Source: Mycolicibacterium sp. P1-5 (lineage in GTDB: Bacteria; Actinomycetota; Actinomycetes; Mycobacteriales; Mycobacteriaceae). Taken from it: 64,000 bases of DNA. The notes under the pieces are model-generated. The model saw only the letters and a program-made list of their open reading frames with translations, searched no databases and was not told where the DNA came from. The stretch covers positions 78,889 through 142,888 of the forward strand of contig NZ_NPKT01000016.1 in assembly GCF_008329565.1 (NCBI RefSeq), read 5' to 3'. Positions 55,237-63,854 of the stretch are shown here, piece after piece (the stretch's first letter is position 1; the number at the start of each line of letters is the position of its first letter). The position numbers and the translations under genes were made by a program.

Positions 55237-56001
55237 TCAGGTTGCGGCCCAACCTCCGTCGACACTGAGCACCGTTCCGTGGACGTTGGCGGCGCCGTCG
55301 CTGACCAGGAACACCACCGCGGCCGCGACTTCCTCGGGAGTGCTCACCCGCCGTGACGGCAGGCGGCTCAGTGTCGGTGCGATGTGGTCGGCGAACTCGG
55401 CCTGCCGCTCGGTGCCGATCGGGCCGGGAGCCACGGCGTTGACCCGCACACCGTGCGGGCCGTATTCGTCGGCCCAGGATTGCGTGAACGAGTGGATCGC
55501 GGCTTTGTTGGCGCTGTACACCGCCGACCCGCTGGATCCGCGCAGGCCGGTTATCGACCCGATGTTTACGATGGCACCGCCACCGGCGGCGACCATGCGC
55601 GGAGCCAGCACACCGGTCAGCAGGAACGGCGCGAACACGTTGACGCCGAACACATCCCGGAGCTCCCGTTCGGTGACGTCCGCGGTCGGGGTCGGCATCA
55701 GCAAGGTGGCTGCGTTGTTCACCAGGATGTCGATGCCGCCACCGGTCGCCTCGGCGGACGCATCCGCCAGCCGACGGGCCGCGTCGCCGCCGGCTCCGAG
55801 ATCAGCGGCGACGAATTCGGCGTCCCCGCCCGCCGAACGAAGGTCGGCGACGACGGCATCACCGCGAGTTTTGTCCCGCCCGCTGACGACGACGAAGGCC
55901 CCCTCGGCCGCGAGGGCCTTGGCGATGGCCACCCCGAGGCCGCCCGTGGAACCGGTGACAAGTGCTCTGCGCCCGGCAAGCCGGGTATCTTTCGGACTCA
56001 T
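55237..56001 (-). CDS. Short-chain dehydrogenase/reductase (SDR)
   Basis: A 254-aa NAD(P)-dependent oxidoreductase. It has cofactor motif TGSTGGLG (near 17), NNAAT, catalytic Ser (GSITGLRGSSG), Tyr and Lys in AVYSANKAA, and GPIGTERQ. The C-terminal SVDGGWAAT ends the family pattern. ATG 56001 lies inside a perfect 14-base palindrome. The divergent TetR gene begins 26 bases away, so this SDR is probably its target. Substrate unknown; induction by a small ligand is likely. Confidence 0.87.
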   Translation of the reverse strand: MSPKDTRLAGRRALVTGSTGGLGVAIAKALAAEGAFVVVSGRDKTRGDAVVADLRSAGGDAEFVAADLGAGGDAARRLADASAEATGGGIDILVNNAATLLMPTPTADVTERELRDVFGVNVFAPFLLTGVLAPRMVAAGGGAIVNIGSITGLRGSSGSAVYSANKAAIHSFTQSWADEYGPHGVRVNAVAPGPIGTERQAEFADHIAPTLSRLPSRRVSTPEEVAAAVVFLVSDGAANVHGTVLSVDGGWAAT

Positions 56002-56042
56002 GAGTCCATATGCTTCGCCTCTAAAAATGGACCTGCAAGTCC
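55994..56042. promoter_or_regulatory. Two operator-like palindromes (GGAC-N6-GTCC) between SDR and TetR starts
   Basis: The perfect 14-base palindrome GGACTCATGAGTCC (55994-56007) contains the SDR start codon. GGACCTGCAAGTCC (56029-56042, extended to 16 with flanking T/A and one mismatched pair) lies over the TetR start. Both fit GGAC-N6-GTCC, 35 bases apart centre to centre. Binding by the TetR protein would block both start regions at once. Confidence 0.65.
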
Positions 56043-56629
56043 AAAAGTTGACGGCCAAAGGCCGTGCCACCCGCCGGCGGATCATCGAGGGAGCCGCCGC
56101 CGAGATCCGCGCCCGCGGCATCGCACTGACCACTCTTGAAGACGTCATGGCCAATACCCGGACCTCCAAAAGCCAGCTTTTCCACTACTTTCCCGGCGGC
56201 AAGGAGCAGTTGCTGCTCGAGGTCGCGGCGTTCGAGTCGCAGATGGTGCTCGAGGACCAGCAGCCTCACCTCGGCGCGCTCACGTCGTGGGCGGCCTGGC
56301 AGCGGTGGCGCGACTCGGTGGTCGAACGCTATCGCCGTCAGGGTCAGAACTGCCCGATCGCGGTGCTGATGTCCGAGATCGGGCGCACCACACCGGGGGC
56401 CGCGGCCGTGACGGCCGGACTGATCGTGCAATGGCGCGGCGCGATCGCCGATGGGATCCGCTCGATGAAGGAGCAGGGCAAGGTGGCCGATTCGGTGAAT
56501 GCCGAGCGTGCCGCCGCAGCACTACTGGCCGGGATCCAGGGCGGCGTCGGCATCATGCTCGCCACCGGTGACCTGAGCTATTTGGAAGCCGCGCTCGACG
56601 AGGGCATCGACGCGTTGCGTGCGGCCTGA
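56027..56629 (+). CDS. TetR-family regulator, divergent to SDR
   Basis: A 200-aa repressor. The HTH at about 25-50 (IALTTLEDVMANTRTSKSQLFHYFPGGKEQLL) is clear. ATG 56027 is used. ATG 56000 would add nine residues and overlap the SDR start codon. No strong ribosome-binding site favours either. The ligand domain (QNCPIAVLMSEIGRTTPGAAA) is of the TetR_C type with a Cys-Pro motif. It should bind the GGAC-N6-GTCC palindromes at 55994-56042 and control itself and the SDR. Confidence 0.83.
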   Translation: MDLQVQKLTAKGRATRRRIIEGAAAEIRARGIALTTLEDVMANTRTSKSQLFHYFPGGKEQLLLEVAAFESQMVLEDQQPHLGALTSWAAWQRWRDSVVERYRRQGQNCPIAVLMSEIGRTTPGAAAVTAGLIVQWRGAIADGIRSMKEQGKVADSVNAERAAAALLAGIQGGVGIMLATGDLSYLEAALDEGIDALRAA

Positions 56630-56642
56630 ACGGCCGGGCGGC

Positions 56643-56921
56643 CTAGCCGCCGTTCTGCGCCATCGCCCAGCAGGTGACCGAGTGCCACAGGTTGCAGGGG
56701 ATGCCGTTCATTGTGGGGATCTGATTCGGCTGGATGTTGGTCGTCACATTGTCCGGACCGACCGCTTGCGGGACCCTGCCGCCGGACTGGCCGGACGTAC
56801 ACACCCCGGGGAAGCGGCTCGGGACCGTGCCGTACGGGCAGTCGGCGGACGCGGGCGCGGCAAGTGCCAGCGACCCAGACGTGAGCGCCACCGCGCACGC
56901 ACCGATGAGAAGTCGTTTCAC
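56643..56921 (-). CDS. Small secreted protein
   Basis: A 92-aa exported protein. GTG 56921 with AGGTG just upstream starts MKRLLIGACAVALTSGSLALAAPASA, a typical signal peptide. The mature part begins DCPYGTVPSRFPGVCTSGQSGGRVP and has four Cys (2+2) and an ending PCNLWHSVTCWAMAQNGG. Small Cys-pair proteins of this shape are common in mycobacterial culture filtrate. Function unknown. The end is 14 bases from the convergent TetR stop. Confidence 0.78.
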   Translation of the reverse strand: MKRLLIGACAVALTSGSLALAAPASADCPYGTVPSRFPGVCTSGQSGGRVPQAVGPDNVTTNIQPNQIPTMNGIPCNLWHSVTCWAMAQNGG

Positions 56922-57017
56922 AGTCACCTGATTCCGCCTCGAGAAGCCCGCGGGTCCAACCACTTAATCACGATATCGACCCCTCAACCAGATTCGTTAG
57001 CGGTCACCAGCGGCGCG

Positions 57018-57488
57018 CTACGGACTGAGCACACCGGCCGCCGGCAACGTCAGCGCCGGGACGTTCGCTCCGTTGAGCGTATTGAGCGCACCGGATGCCT
57101 GGTTGGCGGTGTTGAGCATCTGCATCAGCGGCGCGAAGTTCCCATTGGCGAGTTCGGTCATGACCGCCGGGCACTGGGATCGGATGGCTTGCTCGGCCAC
57201 GAACCCGGTCACCTGCGAGGCAAGACCGCCGTGTCCGCTGGCAGTCGTGGCATTGGAAACCAGGCTGCTGCCGGGCGCGACCAGCATCGGGCAGATCTGT
57301 TGTCCGATCTGCTCGATCAGCTGGCTGATACCGGTTGAGTTCAGCAGGCTACTGACCCCGGTCGTATCCGCCTGCGCGGGCGCCGGCCAGGCGGAGGCGA
57401 CGAGAAGTGTTCCGGTGATCACAGCCAGCGATCGCAGCGCGAAGGAAGCCCCACCGGTTGATTCACTGCCGAAAGTGCACACGGTCAT
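57018..57488 (-). CDS. Secreted heme-binding-like hypothetical protein
   Basis: A 156-aa exported protein with signal peptide (FALRSLAVITGTLLVASAWPAPAQA) and a helical mature domain with two Cys (QQICPMLVAPGSSL and RSQCPAVMTEL). It resembles the small exported hemophore-like (MHB) proteins of mycobacteria in length and two-Cys helical layout, but the heme-contact residues cannot be confirmed by eye. ATG 57488. Function is uncertain. Confidence 0.65.
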   Translation of the reverse strand: MTVCTFGSESTGGASFALRSLAVITGTLLVASAWPAPAQADTTGVSSLLNSTGISQLIEQIGQQICPMLVAPGSSLVSNATTASGHGGLASQVTGFVAEQAIRSQCPAVMTELANGNFAPLMQMLNTANQASGALNTLNGANVPALTLPAAGVLSP

Positions 57489-57645
57489 GTGGTCCTACTC
57501 TGGCTCGACGGGGCTCAAGAGCAAGAGCCACTGATGTCACTTGGGTAACAATGGGCTACTCAGGTCACACTTTCGGCACAGACCGGTAAAGGTTCGAAGC
57601 CTATGCGTTTCCTCGGCGTGTTCTGCCCCGGCGAGTCCGGTGCCG

Positions 57646-59214
57646 CTACCGAGCGTCGTTGATCTCGTTCTTCAATACCTCGGCTTGGGTCCCGAAGACG
57701 GCCTGCACGCTGGTGCCGACTTCGATCACGCCGGCCGCACCCATGCCTTTCAGCCGGTCGTGGTCGACCTTGCCCGGGTCGACCACTTCCATTCGCAGTC
57801 GCGTGATGCAGGCGTCGACGCTCACCAGGTTTTCCCGGCCACCGAACGCCGCGATGAGTTGTTCGGCCTTGCTGTCGGTTGCGGCGGGGGCCGTCCTCAC
57901 CGTGCCTCCGCTGTCGATGGAGGTGGCCGACTCGGCAGCCTCGCCCAAGTTGGCCCTTTCCTCTGCGTCGAACTCCGCTTCGGGTTCGCGCCCGGGCGTG
58001 CGCATGTTCCATCTGGTGATGGCGAACCGGAACAGCACGTAATACACCGCGAAGAACACCAGGCCCATGACGATCAGCAGGGGGATGTTCCTGGCCGCGG
58101 GTGCGGTGCCGTAGAGCAGCAGATCGATCAGGCCGGCCGAGAACGAGAACCCCAGGTGGATGTCAAGCAGGTAGGCGATGGCCAGCGACAGCCCCGTCAA
58201 CACCGCGTGCACGATGTACAGCGGGAACGCCACGAACATGAAGGCGAATTCCAGCGGTTCGGTGACGCCGGTGAGGAACGCGGTCAACGCGGCGGCCGAC
58301 AGGATGCCGAACGCGACCTTCCGTTGCTTGGAGTTCGCGACGTGGATCATCGCCAGCGCCGCCCCGGGCAGACCGAACATCAGGACCGGGTAGAAGCCTG
58401 ACGTGAACAGCCCGGCGCTGGGGTCGCCGGCGGCGAACCGACTCAGTTCGCCGGTGACGACGTGACCGTCGCCGCTCGGGTAACTGCCGTAGATGAACCA
58501 CACATAGGAGTTCAGGATGTGGTGCAACCCCAGCGGAATCAGCATGCGGTTGGCGAAGCCGTAGACGAAGGCGCCCAGTGCGCCGGCCCCGCCGATGAAA
58601 TGGCCCAGTCCGGTGAGCCCTGCGTCGAAGACCGGATAGAAGTAACTCATCGCGAACGCCACCACAAGGCTCGCCAGCGACACGACGATCGGTACGAAGC
58701 GCCGACCGCCGAAGAAGCCGAGATATGACGGCAATTGGATGGTGTGGTACCGGTCGAACAGCCACGCGGTGAGCAGGCCGATCACGATCCCGCCGAACAC
58801 GCTGTAATTGATCTGCGCCTGCTCGCCGGCCTTGTCGAGTTGCCCGGCGAGCACGAACGGCGACATCGTCTTGAACACGGCCTGCATCACCAGGTAGCCG
58901 ACGACAGCTGAAAGCGCGGTCGAGCCATCGGCCTTGCGGGCGAAGCCGATCGCGACGCCGACGGCGAACAACAGTGCCAGATTGTTGAACAGCGCTCCGC
59001 CGGCGGCGCTCATCGCTTGGAAGAACGGGCCGATCACCGGTGCCTTGATCCGGCCCAGCAGGTCCTCTTGGCCGAGGCGCAGCAAAATGCCCGCGGCCGG
59101 AAGCACCGCGATCGGCAACATGAGACTCTTGCCGAGGCGCTGCAGCTGGGCAAAGCCCGGGATCCGCAGTCCCGACTTTTGCTGTGCCCCTGACTGTTTG
59201 GTGATGTCGCTCAT
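57646..59214 (-). CDS. nagE: PTS N-acetylglucosamine/glucose-specific EIICB component (NagE-like)
   Basis: A 522-aa transporter. The EIIC part has about ten membrane helices (LGKSLMLPIAVLPAAGILLRLG, GVTEPLEFAFMFVAFPLY) and the C-terminal EIIB domain has the phosphocysteine in SVDACITRLRMEV. It imports GlcNAc as GlcNAc-6-phosphate. The divergent cluster encodes EIIA, NagB and NagA, so substrate assignment is strong by context. EI and HPr are not in this window. Confidence 0.9.
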   Translation of the reverse strand: MSDITKQSGAQQKSGLRIPGFAQLQRLGKSLMLPIAVLPAAGILLRLGQEDLLGRIKAPVIGPFFQAMSAAGGALFNNLALLFAVGVAIGFARKADGSTALSAVVGYLVMQAVFKTMSPFVLAGQLDKAGEQAQINYSVFGGIVIGLLTAWLFDRYHTIQLPSYLGFFGGRRFVPIVVSLASLVVAFAMSYFYPVFDAGLTGLGHFIGGAGALGAFVYGFANRMLIPLGLHHILNSYVWFIYGSYPSGDGHVVTGELSRFAAGDPSAGLFTSGFYPVLMFGLPGAALAMIHVANSKQRKVAFGILSAAALTAFLTGVTEPLEFAFMFVAFPLYIVHAVLTGLSLAIAYLLDIHLGFSFSAGLIDLLLYGTAPAARNIPLLIVMGLVFFAVYYVLFRFAITRWNMRTPGREPEAEFDAEERANLGEAAESATSIDSGGTVRTAPAATDSKAEQLIAAFGGRENLVSVDACITRLRMEVVDPGKVDHDRLKGMGAAGVIEVGTSVQAVFGTQAEVLKNEINDAR

Positions 59215-59325
59215 GACCGGCCGGCCTCCCTTTGTCGCAGCACACGCGAAGCCTAGACAACCGGGGGCAGATGAGACATTGTTTCCGCCACCCCCGTAGG
59301 TACGGACTCTCTATTGTTGACGACG
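59215..59325. promoter_or_regulatory. Divergent promoter region of nagE and crr-nagB-nagA
   Basis: A 111-base gap that must hold both promoters. GCCTAGACAAC (59251-59261) resembles half of a DasR/NagR-type site (CTAGACCAC core) but is too weak for a firm call. No regulator gene lies nearby. Confidence 0.35.
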
Positions 59326-59796
59326 ATGACCACTACGCCCGTCCACGCGCCGGTGTCCGGACGTGCCGTCGCGCTTGGCCACGTGCCCGATCCCGTTTTC
59401 TCACAAGGCATGGTCGGATACGGTGCCGCAGTCGATCCGCCACGTGAAGTCGTCGACGCGGTGGCGCCGGTCACCGGCCGGATTCTCAAGCTGCTGCCGC
59501 ACGCCTACATCGTCATGACGAGCGAGAACGTCGCCGTGCTGGTTCATCTGGGTCTGGATACCGTGGCGCTGAAGGGCGCTGGTTTCAGCGCCTATGTCAG
59601 CGAGGGCGATACGGTGACGGTCGGCGAGAAGGTGATCGCCTATGACGTTCCATCGGTGGCGGCAGCAGGGCTGAATCCGATCGTTCCCGTCGTGGTGATG
59701 GACGAACGTGAGCCCGGTAACGTCGTAGTGGGTGAGGCGATCCTGGAAGGCGCCAAAATCATCTCTGGCTCAACTCTTTTCACCGCCAACAAGTAG
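59326..59796 (+). CDS. crr: PTS glucose/GlcNAc-type EIIA (Crr)
   Basis: A 156-aa EIIA domain. The phosphorylated His is in VAVLVHLGLDTVAL. The fold starts VHAPVSGRAVALGHVPDPVF, and the typical ending GEAILEGAKIISGSTLFTANK is present. It passes phosphate from HPr to the EIIB Cys of NagE. ATG 59326 preferred to TTG 59314. The gene is six bases upstream of nagB, so it forms an operon. Confidence 0.9.
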   Translation: MTTTPVHAPVSGRAVALGHVPDPVFSQGMVGYGAAVDPPREVVDAVAPVTGRILKLLPHAYIVMTSENVAVLVHLGLDTVALKGAGFSAYVSEGDTVTVGEKVIAYDVPSVAAAGLNPIVPVVVMDEREPGNVVVGEAILEGAKIISGSTLFTANK

Positions 59797-59802
59797 GACC
59801 TG

Positions 59803-60588
59803 ATGGAAGTCGTCATCCTCGCGGACGCCGCGCAGATCGGCACCATCGCGGCCGATGCCGTCGAGTCGCTGCTCGCTCGCAAGCCTGCCGCGGTGCTCGG
59901 CCTGGCCACCGGCTCGTCACCGTTGGCGATCTATGACGAGTTGGCGGCCCGGTACGACGAAGGTCGCATCTCGTTTCGGCGTGCCCGCGGCTTCACCCTC
60001 GACGAGTACGTCGGGTTGCCCGCCGATGATCCCGAGCGCTACCGCACCGTCATCGGCACGGTGTTCGTCTCGCGCGTCGACTTCGCCCCGGGTGCGGTGG
60101 CAGGTCCCGATGGTCTGGCCGAGGACATCCCGTCGGCGTGTGCCGCCTATGAGGCTGCCATCGACGCGGCCGGCGGGATCGACCTACAGATCCTGGGCAT
60201 CGGCACCGACGGCCACATCGGCTTCAACGAACCCGGGTCGTCTCTGGCGTCGCGCACCCGGATCAAAACGCTCACGCACCAAACCCGTGTCGACAACGCC
60301 CGCTTCTTCGGCGACGACGTCGACCGTGTCCCGACGCACTGCCTGACCCAGGGGCTGGGCACGATCATGGCGGCACGTCACGTGATCCTGGTGGCCATCG
60401 GCCGAACCAAGGCCGAGGCCGTACACCAGCTGGTGGAAGGTCCGGTGAGCGCGATGTGGCCGGCCACCATCCTGCAGCACCATCCCCATGTCACGGTGCT
60501 CCTCGACGGTGGCGCGGCCCGGCGACTGCAACGGGCCGACTATTACCGCGAGACCTACCAATCCAAACCGCACTGGCAAGGCATCTGA
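59803..60588 (+). CDS. nagB: Glucosamine-6-phosphate deaminase
   Basis: A 261-aa enzyme that converts GlcN-6-P to fructose-6-P and ammonia. Motifs LGLATGSSPLAIYDEL, FTLDEYVGL (catalytic Asp) and ILGIGTDGHIGFNEPGS are clear. It ends with YYRETYQSKP. The next gene begins at the base after its stop, showing tight coupling with nagA. The order crr-nagB-nagA gives the complete route from phospho-GlcNAc to glycolysis. Confidence 0.95.
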   Translation: MEVVILADAAQIGTIAADAVESLLARKPAAVLGLATGSSPLAIYDELAARYDEGRISFRRARGFTLDEYVGLPADDPERYRTVIGTVFVSRVDFAPGAVAGPDGLAEDIPSACAAYEAAIDAAGGIDLQILGIGTDGHIGFNEPGSSLASRTRIKTLTHQTRVDNARFFGDDVDRVPTHCLTQGLGTIMAARHVILVAIGRTKAEAVHQLVEGPVSAMWPATILQHHPHVTVLLDGGAARRLQRADYYRETYQSKPHWQGI

Positions 60589-61719
60589 ATGCTGCTCACC
60601 GCCGAAACCTTGCTGACGGGCCGAGAGTTGCTGCGCCCCGGCTGGATTGAGATCTCGGGTGCGACCGTTCGGGCGCTCGGCCAAGGCGTGCCACCTCGGG
60701 CGGCCGACCGTGAGCTGGGTACCGTGGTGCCCGGTTTCGTCGATACCCACGTCCACGGCGGTGGCGGCTCTGATTTCTCCGGGGCGACAGCGGCCGACAC
60801 GACCGCCGCGGTGAACCTGCACCGCCGGCACGGCACCACGACCCTGATCGCCTCGCTGGTATCGGCCGGGCCGGCCGAGCTGCTGCACCAGGTGGAGGTG
60901 CTGGCCGGCCACGCGCGCGACGGTCTGATCGCCGGGCTTCACCTGGAGGGACCATGGTTGGCTGTGCAGCGTTGCGGGGCGCACGACCCCGTGCTGCTGC
61001 GCGATCCGGACATCGACGAGCTCGACCGGCTGTTGGGGGCCGGTGGTGGCGCAATCCGGATGGTCACCCTGGCACCGGAGCGGGTGGGCGCGCTCGCAGC
61101 GATCAAGCGAATCGTCGGTGCTGGAGCGGTGGCCGCTGTCGGGCACACCGAGGCGACCTACCAACAGACGCGTGCGGCGATCAGCGCGGGCGCGACGGTG
61201 GGCACGCATCTGTTCAACGCCATGCGCCCCATTCACCACCGCGAACCTGGCCCGGCAATCGCGCTACTGGAAGACCCGCGAGTGACGGTGGAGTTGATCG
61301 CCGACGGAGTCCACGTCGACCCCGCCCTGTACCGGCACGTGGCGCACACGGCCGGGCCCGACCGGATGTCGCTGATCACCGATGCCATGGCCGCGGCCGG
61401 GGTGAGCGACGGTCGCTATCAGATCGGGCGGATGGATGTCGAAGTCGTCGGCGGGGTGGCCCGTCTGGCCGGCACGTCGACGATCGCGGGCAGCACCGCC
61501 ACGATGGACCGGGTCTTCGCATTCGCCGTCGCTCACAGCGGGCTCCCCCATGACGAGGCGCTGTTGCTCGCGGTGCGTCAATCATCGCTGAATCCGGCTC
61601 GCGCACTGGGGCTTCCGTCAGGCGAGCTGGTGGCGGGCGCACGCGCCGACCTGGTGGCGCTCGCCGCCGACCTCACGGTCACCGACGTGCTGCACAACGG
61701 CACCTGGGTTCCGCGCTGA
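60589..61719 (+). CDS. nagA: N-acetylglucosamine-6-phosphate deacetylase
   Basis: A 376-aa metal-dependent hydrolase that removes acetyl from GlcNAc-6-P. Features are VPGFVDTHVHGGGGSDFS (metal His), the Glu of GLHLEGPWL, AAVGHTEATY, GTHLFNAMRPIHHREPG and the catalytic Asp in LITDAMAAAG. ATG 60589 directly follows the nagB stop. All expected residues are seen. Confidence 0.95.
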   Translation: MLLTAETLLTGRELLRPGWIEISGATVRALGQGVPPRAADRELGTVVPGFVDTHVHGGGGSDFSGATAADTTAAVNLHRRHGTTTLIASLVSAGPAELLHQVEVLAGHARDGLIAGLHLEGPWLAVQRCGAHDPVLLRDPDIDELDRLLGAGGGAIRMVTLAPERVGALAAIKRIVGAGAVAAVGHTEATYQQTRAAISAGATVGTHLFNAMRPIHHREPGPAIALLEDPRVTVELIADGVHVDPALYRHVAHTAGPDRMSLITDAMAAAGVSDGRYQIGRMDVEVVGGVARLAGTSTIAGSTATMDRVFAFAVAHSGLPHDEALLLAVRQSSLNPARALGLPSGELVAGARADLVALAADLTVTDVLHNGTWVPR

Positions 61720-61804
61720 GCGCGACGAACTGGTGTTCGATTTCTGTCGGACCCTAGGTGCATGGTGTCTCCTACGCCGTCGAACTGACGAAAGGGGCCC
61801 GGCA

Positions 61805-62272
61805 ATGTGCTGGCTGTGCGACCACCCGGAGAACACCGTCGCCGATTATCTCGACGAAGTCCGCGCCAAGATCCTGCGACGGGGTTGGGCGGTGCAATAC
61901 GTCGAATGCCCCCGGATGCCATTCGCCTACACAATCGGCCTCAGTGACTACGACGTGCCGGAGCTGCTGGTGACGAACGTGTCACCGCAGCGGGCCGTAC
62001 GTCTGCTGAGCAAGTCCGCGGAGCTCGTGGTGCGCGGCGCCGAGCTAACGGCCGGCCAGCAGTTCACCCTGTGCGGCGGTCCGATGCTCGAAGTCGTCGA
62101 GGTCGAACATCCTGACGCGCACATGGGTTTTGCGATTGCTCTGTACGGCAGGGATATTCGCGCACTGCAGCTGGTCTGGTCGGACGGCCGCGGTCGCTGG
62201 CCGTGGGCCGAGGACTTCTGCGATCGGGAAAGCCGGCAACCGGTCCTGGGGGTGCGTACCCGAGCCGCGTGA
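61805..62272 (+). CDS. DUF4262 protein
   Basis: A 155-aa cytoplasmic protein. ATG 61805 starts CWLCDHPENTVADYLDEV. The conserved block AYTIGLSDYDVPELLVTNVSP is the DUF4262 signature. It has a GGPMLEVVEVEHPD segment. Function unknown; related proteins appear in toxin, phage and secretion contexts, but nothing nearby supports that here. The start has GAAAGGGG upstream. Confidence 0.8.
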   Translation: MCWLCDHPENTVADYLDEVRAKILRRGWAVQYVECPRMPFAYTIGLSDYDVPELLVTNVSPQRAVRLLSKSAELVVRGAELTAGQQFTLCGGPMLEVVEVEHPDAHMGFAIALYGRDIRALQLVWSDGRGRWPWAEDFCDRESRQPVLGVRTRAA

Positions 62273-62349
62273 TGTCGGTGGTCACAAAGCAATCACGGCA
62301 GGCGTGCCAGGGCGGCCCGGGCCCGCTGGCGTTGTTACGTTGCTTGACT

Positions 62350-63351
62350 GTGAGGACCTTCGCGCAGCGTGCGACCCGTTGGGTGCAACGCATCGGTGTC
62401 CTCACCACGACCGTGCTGCTGACCCCCGGTCTGGTCGGCCTCGCGGGTCAGACCGCCCCCGCGGCCGGGTACTCACGGTCCGGTCTGCCCGTGGAAGCGC
62501 TCGACGTACCCTCGCCGGCGATGGGCCGCACCATCCGGATCCAGTTCCAGGGTGGCGGCGCGCATGCGCTCTACCTACTGGACGGCTTGCGCGCCCGCGA
62601 TGACGAAAACGGCTGGGACATCAACACCGCCGCGTTCGAGTGGTATTACCAATCCGGGCTGTCGTTGGTGATGCCGGTCGGTGGCCAATCGAGCTTCTAC
62701 AGTGACTGGTATCAGCCGGCGGCCGGGTCCAACGGCACTCTGACCTACAAGTGGGAGACGTTCCTCACCCAGGAGCTGCCTGCCTGGCTGGCGCTCAACA
62801 AGGGCATAACTCCAATCAACAATGCGGTCGTAGGTCTTTCGATGTCCGGCAGCGCGGCCCTGACGCTGGCGATCTGGCATCCCCAGCAGTTCATCTTCGC
62901 GGGCTCGCTGTCGGGATTCCTCAACCCCTCGCTGGGACTGTGGCCCACGCTGATCGGGCTGGCCATGAAGGACGGTGGCGGCTATCGGTCCACCGACATG
63001 TGGGGCCCCACAAATGATCCCGCGTGGCAGCGCAACGACCCGATGGTCAACGTCGCTCGGCTAGTCGCCAACGGCACCGCGGTGTGGGTCTATTGCGGCA
63101 CGGGCGCACCGTCGGAACTCGACAACGCCGATGACCCCACCTTCGGTGGACTGTTCACTGCCGGATACCTGGAAAACATCACCTTGAACACAAACAAGGA
63201 ATTCCAGCGCAAGTATCAGGCCGCCGGAGGCCGCAACGCGGTCTTCAACTTTCCGCCGAGCGGCACGCACAGCTGGGGGTACTGGGGCGCCCAGCTGCAG
63301 GCGATGAAGGGCGACCTGCAGCGGGTGCTTGGAGCCACACCGGCCGCGTGA
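62350..63351 (+). CDS. Antigen 85-family mycolyltransferase/diacylglycerol acyltransferase
   Basis: A 333-aa exported alpha/beta hydrolase that transfers mycolates to trehalose or arabinogalactan. It has a signal peptide (RIGVLTTTVLLTPGLVGLAG), the substrate loop AAFEWYYQSGLSLVMPVGGQSSFYSDWY, nucleophile Ser in GLSMSGSAAL, acid in CGTGAPSELDN and His in SGTHSWGYWGAQL. Active-site residues are intact. In common Ag85 proteins the segment reads THSWEYWG, here THSWGYWG. GTG 62350 was chosen to give a normal signal peptide. Which Fbp paralogue is unclear. Confidence 0.9.
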   Translation: MRTFAQRATRWVQRIGVLTTTVLLTPGLVGLAGQTAPAAGYSRSGLPVEALDVPSPAMGRTIRIQFQGGGAHALYLLDGLRARDDENGWDINTAAFEWYYQSGLSLVMPVGGQSSFYSDWYQPAAGSNGTLTYKWETFLTQELPAWLALNKGITPINNAVVGLSMSGSAALTLAIWHPQQFIFAGSLSGFLNPSLGLWPTLIGLAMKDGGGYRSTDMWGPTNDPAWQRNDPMVNVARLVANGTAVWVYCGTGAPSELDNADDPTFGGLFTAGYLENITLNTNKEFQRKYQAAGGRNAVFNFPPSGTHSWGYWGAQLQAMKGDLQRVLGATPAA

Positions 63352-63381
63352 TGTGGCGCCGCGACCTGCGCTCGCCGGGCA

Positions 63382-63735
63382 CTAATCCCGGTGCGCCACA
63401 ACGTTGATCACGTTGCCGTCTGGATCGCGGACGAAGAACCGTCGCACTCCCCACGATTCCGTGGTAAGCGGGTGCACGATCTCGTAGCCGCGGGCGCGGG
63501 CCTGCTCGTACGCGGTGTCGACGTCGTCGGTTGCGACTGAGATGACAGGCGCCACCGGCGCGGTGGCGTCATTGGTGACCAGCTGCAGGTTCGCACCGGT
63601 GTCGGGGCAGGTGTATCGGGCCACCCAACCTAAGTTGAACTCCTCGGTGGTCAGCCCCAGGTAGTCGGTGTAGAACCCCTTGGCCGCTTCGATGTCGGCG
63701 ACCTGTAAGTCGGCGATGATTCGGTTGACACGCAT
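63382..63735 (-). CDS. Glyoxalase/bleomycin resistance-fold (VOC) protein
   Basis: A 117-aa single-domain protein. IIADLQVADIEAAKGFYTDYLGL at the start and RRFFVRDPDGNVINVVAH at the end are the VOC pattern. Metal ligands may be partly absent, so catalysis is uncertain. ATG 63735 was chosen since the upstream frame is not homologous. It is the last complete gene of the window. Confidence 0.82.
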   Translation of the reverse strand: MRVNRIIADLQVADIEAAKGFYTDYLGLTTEEFNLGWVARYTCPDTGANLQLVTNDATAPVAPVISVATDDVDTAYEQARARGYEIVHPLTTESWGVRRFFVRDPDGNVINVVAHRD

Positions 63736-63854
63736 ACGTCGATCTAACCCTGCACGGCGATCCAGTGGGACACTCCCATCTAATGTCTTGGTGGACAGCA
63801 GAACCGCGGCCGTCCTGACCCAGGTGATGCCGCTGCTGCTACTTACCCGAGAAC

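Noticed and set aside
56000..56026. Longer TetR start at ATG 56000
   Set aside because: It would overlap the SDR start codon by two bases and add a non-conserved stretch; ATG 56027 gives a normal N-terminus.
57592..57604. tRNA T-loop-like GGTTCGAAG
   Set aside because: No acceptor stem, anticodon arm or CCA-compatible end could be paired around it.
59251..59266. DasR/NagR (dre) site between nagE and crr
   Set aside because: Only the CTAGAC-AC half matches; the other half diverges, so it is noted at low confidence, not called as a finding.
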